NCBI GenBank assembly: GCA_014529385.2
Contig: CM043963.1
Span: forward strand, 75,714,412 to 75,778,411
Origin: Adiantum capillus-veneris
Lineage: Eukaryota; Streptophyta; Polypodiopsida; Polypodiales; Pteridaceae
Direction of reading: 5' to 3'
DNA length: 64,000 nucleotides
In this document: piece by piece, positions 1 through 9,004 of the stretch
How positions within the stretch are numbered: the stretch's first letter is position 1
Layout: every line of letters starts with the position of its first letter
Translations under genes and position numbers: made by a program
Notes under the pieces: model-generated
Database searches by the model: none
Seen by the model: the letters and a program-made list of their open reading frames with translations, nothing else
What the model was told of the DNA's origin: nothing

Positions 1-94
1 GCAGCTTTTGCTATAAGAATGACATCTCCCTCGTACAAGCTCGGGTTTTATCAAGTGTTCAGTCAATAATTGAAAATCTCGAAACGACGGATCG

Positions 95-235
95 GGTGCC
101 TGGGGAGCGTTTTGTTGTACACTGGAAACCATTGAACGATGCAGACGGGGTTTTTGGGGAGCATTTAGTTGTATGCTTGAAACCTCCAAGCGACACAAGC
201 TGCGGTCTAGCGTTTGGTTGTATCAGTCCTCTGAG
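95..235. repeat. Three degenerate copies of a ~55-bp unit
   Basis: The block GGGGAGCGTTTTGTTGTA followed by a GAAACC-type end recurs with changes near 105, 157 and 205 (GGGGAGCATTTAGTTGTA, then TCTAGCGTTTGGTTGTA). Spacing is about 50-55 bp. It lies just upstream of a polypurine tract, so it is probably the last internal part of an LTR element, but no protein is recognisable. The first 94 bases hold nothing I can name. Confidence 0.45.
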
Positions 236-397
236 CTCATGGCCTAGATCTTTTTAGGTTATTTGTAGGGGGAGTGACGAGGTAATCGTTGAATAGCTGC
301 ATGCCGCAGACCGTCTATCTCGGAGGAGTGCTCAATGACGCTATTCATTGTCTTGTCACATGCATACAAGGGCGAGGGGCTTAAACCTTCGAGACAG

Positions 398-404
398 TAT
401 AAAA
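398..404 (+). promoter_or_regulatory. TATA box in LTR fragment
   Basis: TATAAAA sits in CAGTATAAAAGAGG about 125 bp after the putative LTR start at 275, a plausible position for the U3 core promoter of a plant retrotransposon. Called by motif and position only. Confidence 0.4.
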
Positions 405-527
405 GAGGAAGTTACTACCAACTTATAGATCCTTGCCAAGTGGGGCAAATCATTATTACAGTTTTACCAACTTATGGGACCTTGTCCGATGGGGCCCAAG
501 TCACTAGAAATAAAGACGGACCCAGAT

Positions 528-545
528 ACACACACACACACACAA
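528..545. repeat. (AC)n microsatellite
   Basis: About nine uninterrupted AC units inside the LTR fragment. Confidence 0.9.
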
Positions 546-579
546 ACTTGTGCGCAACCAATTGATGATGTGGCATGAT

Positions 580-745
580 TGTTAGAGTTACACCACCGTT
601 GCTTGGCCATTTTGTATGGCTAGTGATTGTCCCGGGTTGGCCACCCATCGCACATCATGTAGATTGCATGGGCGAACACTTTAGCACGTGTCCGGCCGGT
701 CATTTTCTAAGCCTGGCTGGGTGCACACATTTTTAGCCATTTTTG
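580..745 (+). repeat. 5' part of a copia-K LTR
   Basis: The sequence from TGTTAGAGTTACACC to about 745 matches the reverse complement of about 30345-30515, where it follows the RNase H of copia K (minus strand). That identifies it as the beginning of a K-type LTR. It ends abruptly inside the gag zinc-knuckle region of chromovirus A, so 745/746 is a breakpoint between two unrelated elements. Confidence 0.75.
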
Positions 746-1520
746 GGAAAACAGGGCATATCTCCGCGAAGTGCCCTAAAAAGGCATTGAACGACAAAGA
801 TGAAGAAATGCCTGAGGGTTCGAAAGCAACTGAGGAACGTGGACGAAAAGGCAAGATGAAAGCAGGATTGGTTCCAGATTGCATGGGTGCTGACCCAAGC
901 ACGATTGACGAGAATACAGAACTTTGCCGAGCTTGGGGCAAAGTGAAAGACCAAGGAGCCCTGATTTTCTTTGATGGAGGAGCCAAGGCCAACTTCATTT
1001 CACTTGAATTGACGGAGCCGCTCGAGATCACTCCCGATTGGATGGGATCACTAGCAGAGGCAGTTCTAGCGGCACCCGGCACGTAGCCATTACACCTGTC
1101 ATTGACAAACTTCGGTTGCATTGTCAGGGGTATTTGGGGCACGAGGACTTCTACATAATGCCCTTGGAAGGTTGTGATGTCCTCTTGGGAATTCCCTCGT
1201 ATAATAAGAACAACGTCATGGTCGACTATTGGGCGAGAAAAGCGACCTTGACTACAGAGAAGGACCGAACCATTGTACTTGATGTAAAACTTAAGGGCGA
1301 GTCTGTCCCTATTGTATCGGGTTCGGTCATTTTAAATTTAATGAAATCCAGTCTGTTTGTTTACTCGATCTTTTTGAGCGAGTTGAATGATGAGAATAAA
1401 ACAAATATGTATGAACTTGATAAAGCCAAGATTTTCTCTACACTCATGCCGATTGCTTTTCAGAGGGCCTGTCAGGCGAGTTACCACCAGCTCGTCCTGA
1501 GGATCATACCATTGATCTGA
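746..1520 (+). pseudogene. Gag knuckle end and retropepsin of element A
   Basis: The first frame holds the knuckle tail GHISAKCPKK and the protease start [15 protein letters not shown] frameshift near 1040-1080 moves to a second frame with LRLHCQGYLGHEDFY, MPLEGCDVLLGIP and [13 protein letters not shown], the later part of a retropepsin fold. The active-site triplet reads D-G-G instead of D-S/T-G. In the family this enzyme cuts the Gag-Pol polyprotein; this copy cannot be active. Confidence 0.75.
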
Positions 1521-1558
1521 TACCTGGAAGCACACCACCGAACCGGCCACCTTACCGT

Positions 1559-2330
1559 GTGAGCCGAGCCCAAAACAAAGAAATTATGAACCAAGTGAAA
1601 GACCTCTTGGAAAAAGGTCTTGTCCAACCTAGTACTTCACCGTACTGCTCTCCAGTGTTGTTGGTTTTGAAGAAGACGGATTTTGGAGAATGTGCATTGA
1701 TTATAGAACTCCTCAACAAAATCACCATTAAGAACAGATTTCCGATTCCTAGAATCGATGATATTCTTGACCAATTACAGGGATCCTCGTGTTTTAGCAG
1801 GATCGACTTGAAGAGTAGATAGCATCAGATTATGTCTACAAGACAGCGTTTCGGATGACTCTTGGGTTATTTGAGTTTTTGGTGATGCCTTTTGGCCTAA
1901 CCAATTCTCTGAAGTGACATTTAACCAGATGATGGACAAGATTTTTTGAGAGTGCAGACTATTATTGGCACTTTCTTTGACGACATCATTGTTTTCTCTA
2001 AGGATGAGGCAAAACATAGAGAACATCTGCTACAGGTCTTTTAGGCATTACGAGATCACAAGTCCGTGATTAATGCAAAGAAAAGTGAAATTTTCCTACC
2101 GGAGATACACTTTTTGGGACACATTGTGTCAGCAGCAAGAGTGCAGATGGAACCGGCCAAGATAGAGACTACTCGTGATTGGCACGATCTGAAGAATGTC
2201 CATGAAGTTAGAAGCTTCTTGGGCTTGTGTTCGTACTACAGGCAGTTCATTAAAGTTTGCAGAGGTTGCTTCTCCTTTGCATATCTTGACATAGAAAGGA
2301 GTCCCTTTCTCGTGGGGACCCACTGAGGTG
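1559..2330 (+). pseudogene. Reverse transcriptase remnant of element A
   Basis: The N-terminal RT region is clear: DLLEKGLVQPSTSPYCSP, then [20 protein letters not shown] and FSRIDLKS, which leads into motif A. A stop follows at about 1820. The middle, including the DD catalytic motif, survives only as short shifted pieces (GTFFDDIIVFSKDEA near 1970). The connection region FLGHIVSAARVQMEP to SFLGLCSYYRQF is readable at 2066-2260. Confidence 0.75.
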
Positions 2331-3693
2331 ATTGCCTTTCAGACATTGAAGAAGTCATTTGAAGTATATTGTGATGCTTGTGGTCGTAGTTTGGGTACTA
2401 TCTTAATGCAAGAAGGCCATGTCATTGCCTACGAGAGCCGATTGTTCTCAAGGCTGGAATTGACAACACAGATTTATGAGAGAGCTTTTGGCGGTTACCA
2501 AGCTCTTACTCAGTGGCGACATTACCTACTCGGAGCGGATTTTACTGTTTTCAAAGACCATCAGAGTTTACGCTACTACTTGTCACAGAAGCAGCTATCG
2601 AAAAAGCAGATGCGGTGGGCAAACATCTTGTCACAGTTTCACTTCCAGATTGTCCATGTGCAGGGACAAAAATTTGGTGGCAGATGCTTTGAACCCGGAA
2701 GCCGTTGGTTCTGGCTATTTTCGCGATACATCATAGGAGCTTCGAGGATATGGTCGATCAGTATGCCACAGACACAGATTTTGCAGATCTTTTTACTTGG
2801 ATATGGAATGAGGAGATAGTAGCGCGATATTCCATTCGGGATGGCTACTTGATGAGGAAAACCATGTTGTGCGTTACACAGCCGTTGAGGAAAAAGGTTA
2901 TGACCGAATGCCATTGTCCACCTTTTACGGGTCACCGCGGCATTGCTACCACCTTGAAAGGTGTGGAGAGATACTTCTTTTGGTCGAGACTCAAGAAGGA
3001 CGTAGACGATTTTGTACGCAGTTGCTTGGTATGCCAGAAGGTCAAGTTTGACAGGCATAAAGCACAGGGATTGTTACAGCCTTTACCCATACCCACCGGC
3101 CCCTGGGAAAGTATTGCAATGGATTTCATTTTTGATCTCCCGAGAACACAGAGTGGTCACGATGGTACCTGGACTGTTATTGACAGATGTAGGAAGCAAG
3201 CTCATTTTATTCCAGTGTAGAAAACAGTCAAGCCGGATCACTTAGCGAGACTGTTTGTGGCCTAGATCTTCAGATTACATGGCATGCTCGAGACGATTGT
3301 CTTCGACAGGGACCCCAAATTCACGAGTTTGTTTTGGAAGGCTATTTGGGAGAACATTGGCACGCGGTTGCAGTTCTCGTGATCTTTCCACCCGCAAACT
3401 GACAGGCAATCTGAGATTGCTAATTCAGTGGTACTAGATTTATTGAAGTCTTACATCTCGGATCAGAAGAGTCCATGGGAAAAGTATTTACCTTTGGTAG
3501 AATTTGCCTACAATAACACGATACACTCTTCGACGGGGAAGGCGCCATTTGAGATTATTGAAGGTGCTACGAAAGTTCCACCCTTCCTAAGCACGAAAGA
3601 TAAAATTTTTGAAGCTGACGAGTACATGCGTGACTTGGACATGGCTTTTGCCAAGGTCCGCGAGGCTTTGCAGAAATCTCGAGAAAGACAGAA
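2328..3693 (+). pseudogene. RNase H and integrase remnant of element A
   Basis: RNase H shows YCDACGRSLGTILMQEGHVI and ADFTVFKDHQSLRYYLSQK (2360-2600). The integrase zinc-binding HHCC part is CHCPPFTGHRGIATTLKG followed by CLVCQKVKFDRHKAQG (about 2905-3065). The core begins at PWESIAMDFIFDLP and later reads EFAYNNTIHSSTGKAPFE (about 3495-3555). The stretch holding the second Asp and the Glu is frame-broken at 3220-3430. It stops after KSRERQK where a foreign LTR begins. Confidence 0.75.
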
Positions 3694-4810
3694 AAGGAGA
3701 GCCTTCCGTTCCTTTAGTGAGAGAGTGCAATGGACACAAACAAAGTGAATAACATTGTGAATGAAGGTGCATGAGACTGAGAGATAGAGAGAGAAGAATA
3801 CGACACAAGATTGTTGTCAAACCCTCCTCCGAAGGCCCCACTCTCTATGGCGAGAGCGGTCTACTTATGATTGCACTAATCTCTACAATGCTTTGGACTT
3901 GTCGACGATGTTGACGACGACGAGACGGGCTGAAATCTGAAAATGCTAAGGGCTGAAATCTGCAAATCTTTATCTTCTGAATTCAGACTCTATGTCGAAG
4001 ACGATGTTGATGACGACGATGTCGATGACGACGCGCTGAAAACGCAGATGCTGAAATCTGCGTTTTCCGGGCTGAAACTGTGAAGTGCGCGGGATCTGAC
4101 CGTGCGGCAAGAATCTGCTGCGGGAGGGTGAGATCTGCGAGGTTCGGGGGTTGTCCTGCGGGTACTGAGTGCTGAAACTGAAAACGCTGATGCTTGTGGG
4201 GATTCTGTCACGAAGATCTGCAAAAACGCTGAAGTGCCTTGTAGATGCAAAAACGCTAGGGCTGAAAATGGTCTGATTCCAGAGAATCTGCTAACGTTGG
4301 AGAGTCTGCTTGGTCTGCTATCGCCAGGAATCTGCAAGGGCAAAACGCTGGCTGATCTGGTCGAAAACGCCAGCCTTCTGCTGCGATGCAAAAACGCTAG
4401 GCCTCTTGGGGGTTCTGCTGAGAAGTTGCCTGTTGAGCCAGTGCTCCTGTCGCCTCTTCTCCTAGAAAGTGCTAGCGCTAGGTTTCTACTTATACAAACT
4501 TAGTAAATTTGCCCTACCTACTTTCCAATAAAAGTCACATAAAAATAATAAGAGAAAAATATCCAAAATAGGGAAAATAGGTCTATGCACTGTAAAAATG
4601 CTCTTGATGGGTTCTGATGGAAATCTGATAATCATGCTGTGTGCAACCAGAGGATATGCATCTAATCTAAGTGTCTGGACATGCACGGTCTGCGTACAGA
4701 CTCACAAAAGTGCCATGTCACTTCCTATATTAGACTGACTTGACTGAACCGAACTCTGGTCATGCTGTAGCTTGTCCACGGACACATAGGGTTGGATGTG
4801 TCATGTGACA
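3694..4810 (-). repeat. 3' LTR of element B, truncated
   Basis: Read on the minus strand it begins TGTCACATGACACATCC at 4810 directly after a polypurine tract. It matches the 7344-8531 LTR throughout but lacks about 85 bp at its far end, where it meets chromovirus A at 3694. It is rich in short AAACGCT and GCTGAAA units. Confidence 0.85.
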
Positions 4811-4822
4811 TCCCCTTCTTTT
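4811..4822 (-). other. Polypurine tract of element B
   Basis: Minus-strand AAAAGAAGGGGA immediately precedes the TGTCACATG start of the LTR, as expected for plus-strand DNA priming. The same AAAAGGAGGGG layout is found in H (22452-22464) and D (33131-33141). Confidence 0.75.
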
Positions 4823-5720
4823 CAAAGTGAGGTACTGGTACCGAATTGTATGGCATCGAGGGAGATCGCCAACAGTGTCTGGAATCGTGGAAAGGACTCT
4901 TCGCCGGCCCACCCTGATGTGTGGGTTGTGCGATACTTGAACTTCATAAAGGTCTGCAAAGTCTTTTTCTTTGAGCCGCGCAGAAAGCGACAATCTTCTG
5001 TGGCTTCTTCCATGCTTCTACTTCGTCAAGAGTCATGCATCTACCTTCTTCAAGAATCTCCGAGGATGAAAATTCCTGAAACCACTTCCAACACAAAAAC
5101 ATGAACATACCCATTCCATGTAAAGTGACTGGAAAAGCTCGTCTTCGCTAAAGACTGTGCATGCAATGTAGATGAACACATAGACGAAGTGCCAAACCGT
5201 CCATCAAACACATGCAAACAATGGGGTCTAATCTTGACTTTCCGATCTAAATCAATCAACTGTGGAAAAACACAATGGAAATGCCTATGCTTGATGCTCA
5301 TACTTTCTTGTGCTCTTTCTACGACCGTGTCGTGCCAAGGAAGAGACAGGGAATGTGACTTCCTTGAATGCATACTTTTCAGCTTTTCATGAATAATCCG
5401 CATACATCCGTGCTCATTCATGAGTGAAACGTGCTCAACGTACAATATGTTATGCCTAGGAAAAGGGATCACATAAAGACGCTGACTAAAATACAGAAAA
5501 CGATCACGACTGAAACACTCGAACAATTCGTGCTGACGAATCATTCGAACACATAGTACTTCCTGTGAGGGTTCTTTGGACCTAGGCTCGAGAGCCAAGA
5601 TTGGTTCGTCATGTTTGATCGAATCTGCCTGTGGTGCTTTGGACCTCGACTCGAGAGCCAAGATCGGTTCTTCGTGATTGATCGAATCTGCAATGACGTT
5701 AGCTTCACTAGAAAAAGTAT
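4823..5720 (-). pseudogene. Conserved family-alpha C-terminal domain, copy B
   Basis: The minus strand encodes DTFSSEANVIADSINHEEP, then VLCVRMIRQHELFECFSRDR, RLYVIPFPRH, LMNEHGCMRIIHEKLKSMHS, and after a frameshift near 5130 the end KFKYRTTHTSGWAGEESF and LLAISLDAIQFGTSTSL. The same domain is in H and D, always between protease and polypurine tract. I do not recognise it; no RT, RNase H or integrase motif is visible. This copy has a duplicated EPILALE(S/P)RSK segment and is broken by a frameshift and the 5729 insertion. Confidence 0.7.
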
Positions 5721-5728
5721 CAACTAAC
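5721..5728. repeat. 8-bp target duplication, left copy
   Basis: CAACTAAC here equals CAACTAAC at 6213-6220. The related element H has the undisturbed site GTTAGTTG at 21542-21549, so the duplication arose by insertion. Confidence 0.9.
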
Positions 5729-6212
5729 CAAGGTGGAAAGGTACGGAGTGTACGGTACGTAATCAGTACGTAAGGTATGTACTTCTGTACGGATCGGCCT
5801 TTAAGGTACGTGACCAATACGTAACATTTGTAACAACATAAAGAATAGTGACTTCAGCCTTTTTCAGCCTATACATACTAGGAACTACATAGAGTCTAGA
5901 CATAGATACTACTTCAAACATCCATTAGATATTGCTTCAATCTAGTTCCTAAAAACAATCTCAGCGGCTGTGTAACGCACAACAACGTTTTCTTCATCAA
6001 GTAGCCATCCCGAATGGAATATCCCGCTACTACCTTCCCATTCTGTATTCGATTGAATACGTCTAAAATCTAAACAAGATGTCCCTAAAAAAACAAAAAA
6101 ACAAAAAAAAAATTGTGGGGAAAAAAAAAAACATACACTAGCTATCCGTACGTACATACGGCTGTACCGTACTGTACGGATCAGTACGTACGTACGTACG
6201 GATGCAACCTTG
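5729..6212. mobile_element. hAT-like small element, copy 1, with GTAC arrays
   Basis: 484 bp flanked by a perfect 8-bp duplication. Termini are CAAGGTGGAAAGGTACGG on the left and, inverted on the right, CAAGGTTGCATCCGTACG: imperfect terminal inverted repeats starting CAAGGT. The outer ~90 bp at each end are packed with GTACG/CGTAC units. The centre (about 5961-6071) is a captured stretch of chromovirus integrase, and A-rich runs lie at 6088-6132. No transposase is coded. The 8-bp duplication points to the hAT superfamily; a second copy is at 51940-52340. Confidence 0.85.
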
Positions 6213-6865
6213 CAACTAACACCATCTTTGTGAACAATCACATCATCTTCATGCAAATCATCATGCATGTGAGAAATCACATCTTGATCATCATGCAAAT
6301 CATTATGCTTGTCATTGTCATCCAAATCATCATGCTTGTCATTGCCATGCAATTCTTCATGCTTATCATTATCATTCAAATCATCATGTTTATCATCATG
6401 CAAATCCTGTGTGTCCTGCTTTGGAGAAGAAGAGACTGAGAGTGTCTCCTTTTCTTGATTCTGTTGCATCTGTGCCTGCACTTGAGAAAAGAGTCGCAAC
6501 ATCTCTTTCATGTGTCGGTCGTTCATTTTTTTTCTTGCTTTGTTCTCGCGATCAAATCTTGCTTCTCTTGCTTTGGCTTCCAAGCGTGCTTGCTCGCTCG
6601 CACGTGCTATGGCTGCCATTCTTTCTTGGTACTTACACTCTATGTCTGCTTTTCTTGCTTCGCGTTCTAACTTCCTTGCTTTGCGTTCAAACTTGCTGTC
6701 CATAAACATCTGCTCCAACTCCTCCATAGGAGTTAGTGCAATCCTTGGCGTAGATGGGGAAGGGGGAGGGTTGGAAAAACCTTCTGGTGGGGAAAATTCT
6801 TCTTCGCCACTCTCATGCTCATCACCTTTAAGCGAAGTGTCCATTCCGCTTCGAGTGATGACCAT
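6213..6865 (-). pseudogene. Family-alpha gag N-terminus fused to His/Asp repeat, copy B
   Basis: Starts MVITRSGMDTSLKG, a start resembling other gypsy gag proteins. A Pro-rich part (PPPSPSTPRIALTP) precedes a long Lys/Arg/Glu/Ala-rich stretch, about residues 60-145 (RKLEREARKADIECKY, ARASEQARLEAKAREA), likely coiled coil. It then runs directly into NQEKETLSVSSSPKQD and repeated KHDDL/HDD units. In D, NQEKETLSVLSSPKHD lies after the protease, so knuckle and protease were deleted in frame here. The frame ends inside the inserted small element. Confidence 0.75.
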
Positions 6866-7330
6866 CCACTGAAGTCGTGGGTTCTTGTGGGTCGTTGTGG
6901 TCTTGGGTTCTTAAGTTCACAAGGAACTTGGGTTCTTGGTGTTTTTGAGGTCCTTGCGGTTCTTGAGTTCTTGAGGTTCTTCTTTCGCTTGCAATCTGTG
7001 TTAGAGAAGGATCTTCTCTTCACCCGAGTTCTGCTCTTTTCCGCGGGCGCACCGCTTGGTGGCCTTGCGCTCACACCAAGGTTGCTTTTTCCCACCTCAT
7101 GTCGATTGGCCAACAGCAACAGCTAAGTGCACCATCCGCTCTCAATGAGTGAAAAGAGAACAAGGGGAGGCTGGACAAGACCTTCTTTCTTGGGTTTCCT
7201 GTCACTCTTCAAAAACACGATTAGGAATCGACACCCCCAAGTGGTCTTGGGTTACGTGCGACCGTAACAAGCAAAAAAAATTATGTGGTTCTTGTGGTTC
7301 TTTCCTTGAGTGGTACACAACACTGCCAAA
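6866..7330 (-). other. Leader of element B
   Basis: About 465 bp between the primer site and the gag start codon. It has runs of GTTCTTG-type units (6885-6980) but no convincing protein. Confidence 0.5.
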
Positions 7331-7342
7331 GCTCTGGTACCA
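7331..7342 (-). other. tRNA primer-binding site of element B
   Basis: Minus-strand TGGTACCAGAGC next to the LTR end differs by one base from TGGTATCAGAGC, the site complementary to the 3' end of plant initiator tRNA-Met. It fixes the element's direction and makes 7344-8531 the 5' LTR. Confidence 0.8.
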
Positions 7343-7343
7343 A

Positions 7344-8531
7344 TGTAAGGTGCAGCGGAAGTGAATGTTGAACTTTGCTCAAGATGAGTGCTGTGAACTG
7401 TGCTCAAGGTTCCTTTTACTTACGGAAGGGAGAGCCTTCCGTTCCTTTAGTGAGAGAGTGCAATGGACACAAATAAAGTGTGTAGACACTGTGAATGAAG
7501 GTGCATGAGACTGAGAGATAGAGAGAGAAGAATACGTCACCAGAATGTTGTCAAACCCTCCTCCGAAGGCCCCACTCTCTATGGCGAGAGCGGTCTACCT
7601 ATGATTGCACAAATCTCTACAATGCTTTGGACTTGCCGACGATGTCGACGACGGTGAGTCGGGTTGAAATCTGAAAATGCTAAGGGCTGAAATCTGCAAA
7701 TCTTTATCTGCTGAATTTTGACTCTATGTCGAAGACGATGTCGATGACGACGCGCTGAAAACGCAGATGCTGAAATCTGCGTTTTCCGGGCTGAAACTGT
7801 GAACTGCGCGGGATCTGACCGTGCAGCAAAGATCTGCTACGGGAGGGTGAGATCTGCGAGGTTCGGGGGTTCTATTGGGGGTACTGAATGCTGAAATTGA
7901 AAACGCTGATGCTTGTGGGGATTCTGTCGCGAAGATCTGCAAAAACGCTGAAGTGCCTTGTAGATGCAAAAACGCTAGGGCTGAAAATGGTATGACTGCG
8001 GAGAATCTGCTAACGTTGGAGAGTCTGCTTGGTCTGCTATCGCCAGAAATCTGCAAGGGCAAAAACGCTGGCTGATCTGGTCCAAAAACACCAGCCTTCT
8101 GCTGTGATGCAAAAACGCTAGGCCTCTTGGGGGTTCTGCGGAGAAGTTACCCGTTGAGCGAGTGCTCCTGTCGCCTCTTCTCCCAAAAAGTGCTAGCGCT
8201 AGGGTTCTACTTATACAAACTTAGTAAATTTGCCCTACCTACTTTCCAACAAAAGTCACTTAAAAATAATAAGTGAAGAATGTCCAAAATAGGGAAAATA
8301 GGTCTATGCACTGTAAAAATGCTCCTAATGGGTTCTGATGGAAATCTGATGATTATGCTGTGTGCAACCAGAGGATATGTATCTAATCTAAGTGTCTGGA
8401 CATGCACGGTCTACGAACAGACTCACAAAAGTGCCATATCACTTCCTATTCTAGACTCACTTGACTGAACTGAACCCTCGTCATGTTGTAGCTTGTCCAC
8501 AGACACATAGGGTTGGATGTGTCACGTGACA
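7344..8531 (-). repeat. 5' LTR of element B, full length
   Basis: 1188 bp with TGT...ACA ends (minus sense TGTCACGTGACACATCC to CCTTACA). This is the reference LTR for family alpha; other copies are at 3694-4810, 22465-23545, 33142-33539 plus 39015-39816, 54638-55867 and 63673 onward. The middle (about 7660-8180) is a degenerate field of AAAACGCTGA, AAAACGCTAGG and GCTGAAATCTGC units. Confidence 0.85.
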
Positions 8532-8741
8532 TAAGGGTAAAGCTAACACAATGCTAAACCTAAGCTCACTCTAGTTGAAAAGGTAGCACGAGGAATTTTA
8601 GGAGGATACATCACGTCGGAAGAGCAAAGCACTTATTCTAAAGAAGGTCGTTGTTTTCATTGTCACATTAAGGGTCACATACAAAGAACATGTCCTAAGC
8701 TTGAATCGAATGAATCTAAAGAGTCCACAGAACCCACTTCC
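8532..8741 (+). pseudogene. Late gag and zinc knuckle of element H
   Basis: The frame KLTLVEKVARGILGGY leads to GRCFHCHIKGHIQRTCPK, a full CX2CX4HX4C nucleic-acid-binding knuckle. Then LESNESKESTEPTS is cut at 8741 by copia G. The reading resumes at 13926 with NENTSVPQVSHDPPIDES, matching D across the join. Confidence 0.75.
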
Positions 8742-9004
8742 TGTAAAGAATGAGGATGCAAGAGAGCTACTCAAGACAAGCACAAAGCACACAGAGATGG
8801 AAAGCTTCTTCTTCTTCTTCACAGAAAAGAGAGTACAAAATGACTAAGTGCTAAAGCTGAAAAGTAGCACATATGTACATGCGGTCACTAAGTGTGAACT
8901 CGCTAGAAGCGTACTAGGCTGGCACTATAAGTGTAGTAAATGCCGTAAGCGGCCAAGACCCGTAGTGGATGATAGCTCAAGGTGTAGAGCTCGACATCTC
9001 AACA
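8742..9004 (-). repeat. 3' LTR of copia G
   Basis: Bounded by TGTAAAGAATGAGG and ATCTCAACA on the plus strand. It lacks a segment of about 58 bp present in the 5' LTR (about 13785-13842). The polyprotein stop codon lies 28 bp inside this LTR. Confidence 0.85.

Larger units (their letters stand above)
266..579 (+). mobile_element. Polypurine tract plus start of an LTR, unknown element
   Basis: A purine run, TAGGGGGAG at 266-274, is followed directly by TGACGAGG, the layout of a polypurine tract and the first bases of a 3' LTR. A TATA motif lies about 125 bp further in. The LTR is lost where a copia-K LTR fragment begins at 580. No partner LTR lies in the window, so family and length are unknown. 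Confidence 0.4.
746..3693 (+). mobile_element. Ty3/gypsy chromovirus A, truncated at both ends
   Basis: Order gag knuckle, protease, reverse transcriptase, RNase H, integrase follows the Ty3/gypsy plan. It is closely related to element I (60091-63450) and element E (52867-57214), which makes the losses visible. The 5' end is cut inside the zinc knuckle, leaving the GHISAKC half. The 3' end is cut after the integrase segment at residues SRERQK and joined to a family-alpha LTR at about 3694. Many stops and frameshifts make it non-functional. Confidence 0.85.
3694..8531 (-). mobile_element. Family-alpha LTR element B (non-autonomous)
   Basis: Two LTRs of one family (3694-4810, truncated, and 7344-8531) flank an internal region read on the minus strand. 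A primer site and polypurine tract sit at the expected ends. The internal part codes a gag-like N-terminus, a His/Asp repeat and a conserved domain of unknown function, with no RT, RNase H or integrase. It has lost the knuckle and protease seen in relatives D and H. A 484-bp hAT-like element is inserted at 5729. Confidence 0.8.

Noticed and set aside
5735-6212. GTAC-rich block as a simple microsatellite
   Set aside because: Its precise CAAGGT ends, 8-bp duplication and empty site show a transposon, not slippage.
5721-6220. Mutator-type element with 9-bp duplication
   Set aside because: The duplication is exactly 8 bp in both copies and the terminal repeats are short, which fits hAT better.
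6113-6439. Ile/Met-rich plus-strand frame resembling a membrane protein
   Set aside because: Antisense of the His/Asp repeat coding region and part of the small transposon.
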